Shown here piece after piece: positions 26,517 to 26,624 of a stretch of DNA of 26,624 bases (position 1 is its first letter; the number at the start of each line of letters is the position of its first letter). The stretch covers positions 1 to 26,624 of IMG/VR virus record IMGVR_UViG_3300042691_019116; one strand, given 5' to 3'. A program made the translations under genes and the position numbers. Origin of the DNA: a virus. The notes under the pieces were generated by a model. That model saw only the letters and a list, made by a program, of their open reading frames with translations, was not told where the DNA came from and made no database searches.

Positions 26517-26624
26517 TTACTCGCTCTCGCTGGTATATAGCCCCAACTTCTCAGACTCTGCTGCTAGTTCGTCGAGGGCTTTCTCTCTCTTCTTCTTTTC
26601 GCCGAAGATTCGTTCCCAACCTTC
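26517..26624 (-). CDS. C-terminal end of a conserved small phage protein (partial)
   Basis: Only the last 35 residues lie in the window, starting in frame at the edge: EGWERIFGEKKKREKAL, then DELAAESEKLGLY and TSESE. Lys- and Glu-rich helix of the type seen at the end of many phage small proteins; the first part lies outside. Stop TAA 7 bases before the tRNA's 5' end. Confidence 0.65.
   Translation of the reverse strand, partial: EGWERIFGEKKKREKALDELAAESEKLGLYTSESE

Overview
The window looks like part of the genome of a large lytic tailed double-stranded DNA phage. Every convincing protein gene and the single tRNA lie on the minus strand, packed with ATGA overlaps or gaps of a few bases, and most starts are preceded by a GGAG-type ribosome binding site. 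PhoH, an MGME1/RecB-like exonuclease, a DUF2452 protein, an LSm-like protein, a HAD nucleotidase and a TET-associated-type glycosyltransferase are the kind of genes found in T4-superfamily myoviruses of Gram-negative hosts. No structural, integrase or replication-fork gene lies in the window, so the exact group and host cannot be fixed from it. I found no CRISPR array, insertion sequence or integrase.

Transcription runs right to left. (1) 26624-16300 is an AT-rich sugar and glycan block behind a tRNA-Ser(UGA). It holds four likely glycosyltransferases or related enzymes (one a GT10 fucosyltransferase), a sugar 4,6-dehydratase, an SDR reductase, an RfbH-type 3-dehydrase, a methyltransferase-like protein, a two-subunit thiamine-diphosphate enzyme, and the two GDP-L-fucose enzymes (Gmd, Fcl). 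(2) 16297-15781 holds an LSm-like protein and a small conserved protein. (3) 15780-14665 holds a repeat-rich regulatory cassette followed by a GC-rich AAA+ ATPase. (4) 14609-9575 is a dense run of about 22 tiny, mostly unrecognised genes, including four paralogues of one short family, several zinc-ribbon proteins, small membrane proteins and an RMF-like protein. (5) 9535-6625 holds a coiled-coil protein, a GT34-like glycosyltransferase, a HAD nucleotidase and the TAGT-like glycosyltransferase. (6) 6624-5285 holds a second copy of the regulatory cassette and three GC-rich genes, including a winged-helix regulator. (7) 5232-79 holds small genes with strong hairpins between several of them, then PhoH, an ART-like cassette gene flanked by 55-bp direct repeats, the exonuclease and a small membrane protein.

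Twelve sigma70-like promoters can be read directly, all with exactly 17 bp between -35 and -10. Eleven point along the genes. One points the other way, antisense into phoH. Two promoters (upstream of 6327 and 15564) share 42 of 47 bases and sit beside the same repeated 13-mer and palindromes, so they form one duplicated regulatory module that drives the GC-rich genes.

The glycan genes make chemical sense together. Gmd and Fcl would make GDP-L-fucose and the GT10 enzyme would use it. The 3-dehydrase and the small two-subunit ThDP enzyme suggest a second, unusual deoxysugar, perhaps a branched-chain one. Whether the product decorates hypermodified phage DNA (suggested by the TAGT-like enzyme), the virion, or the host surface cannot be decided from sequence alone.
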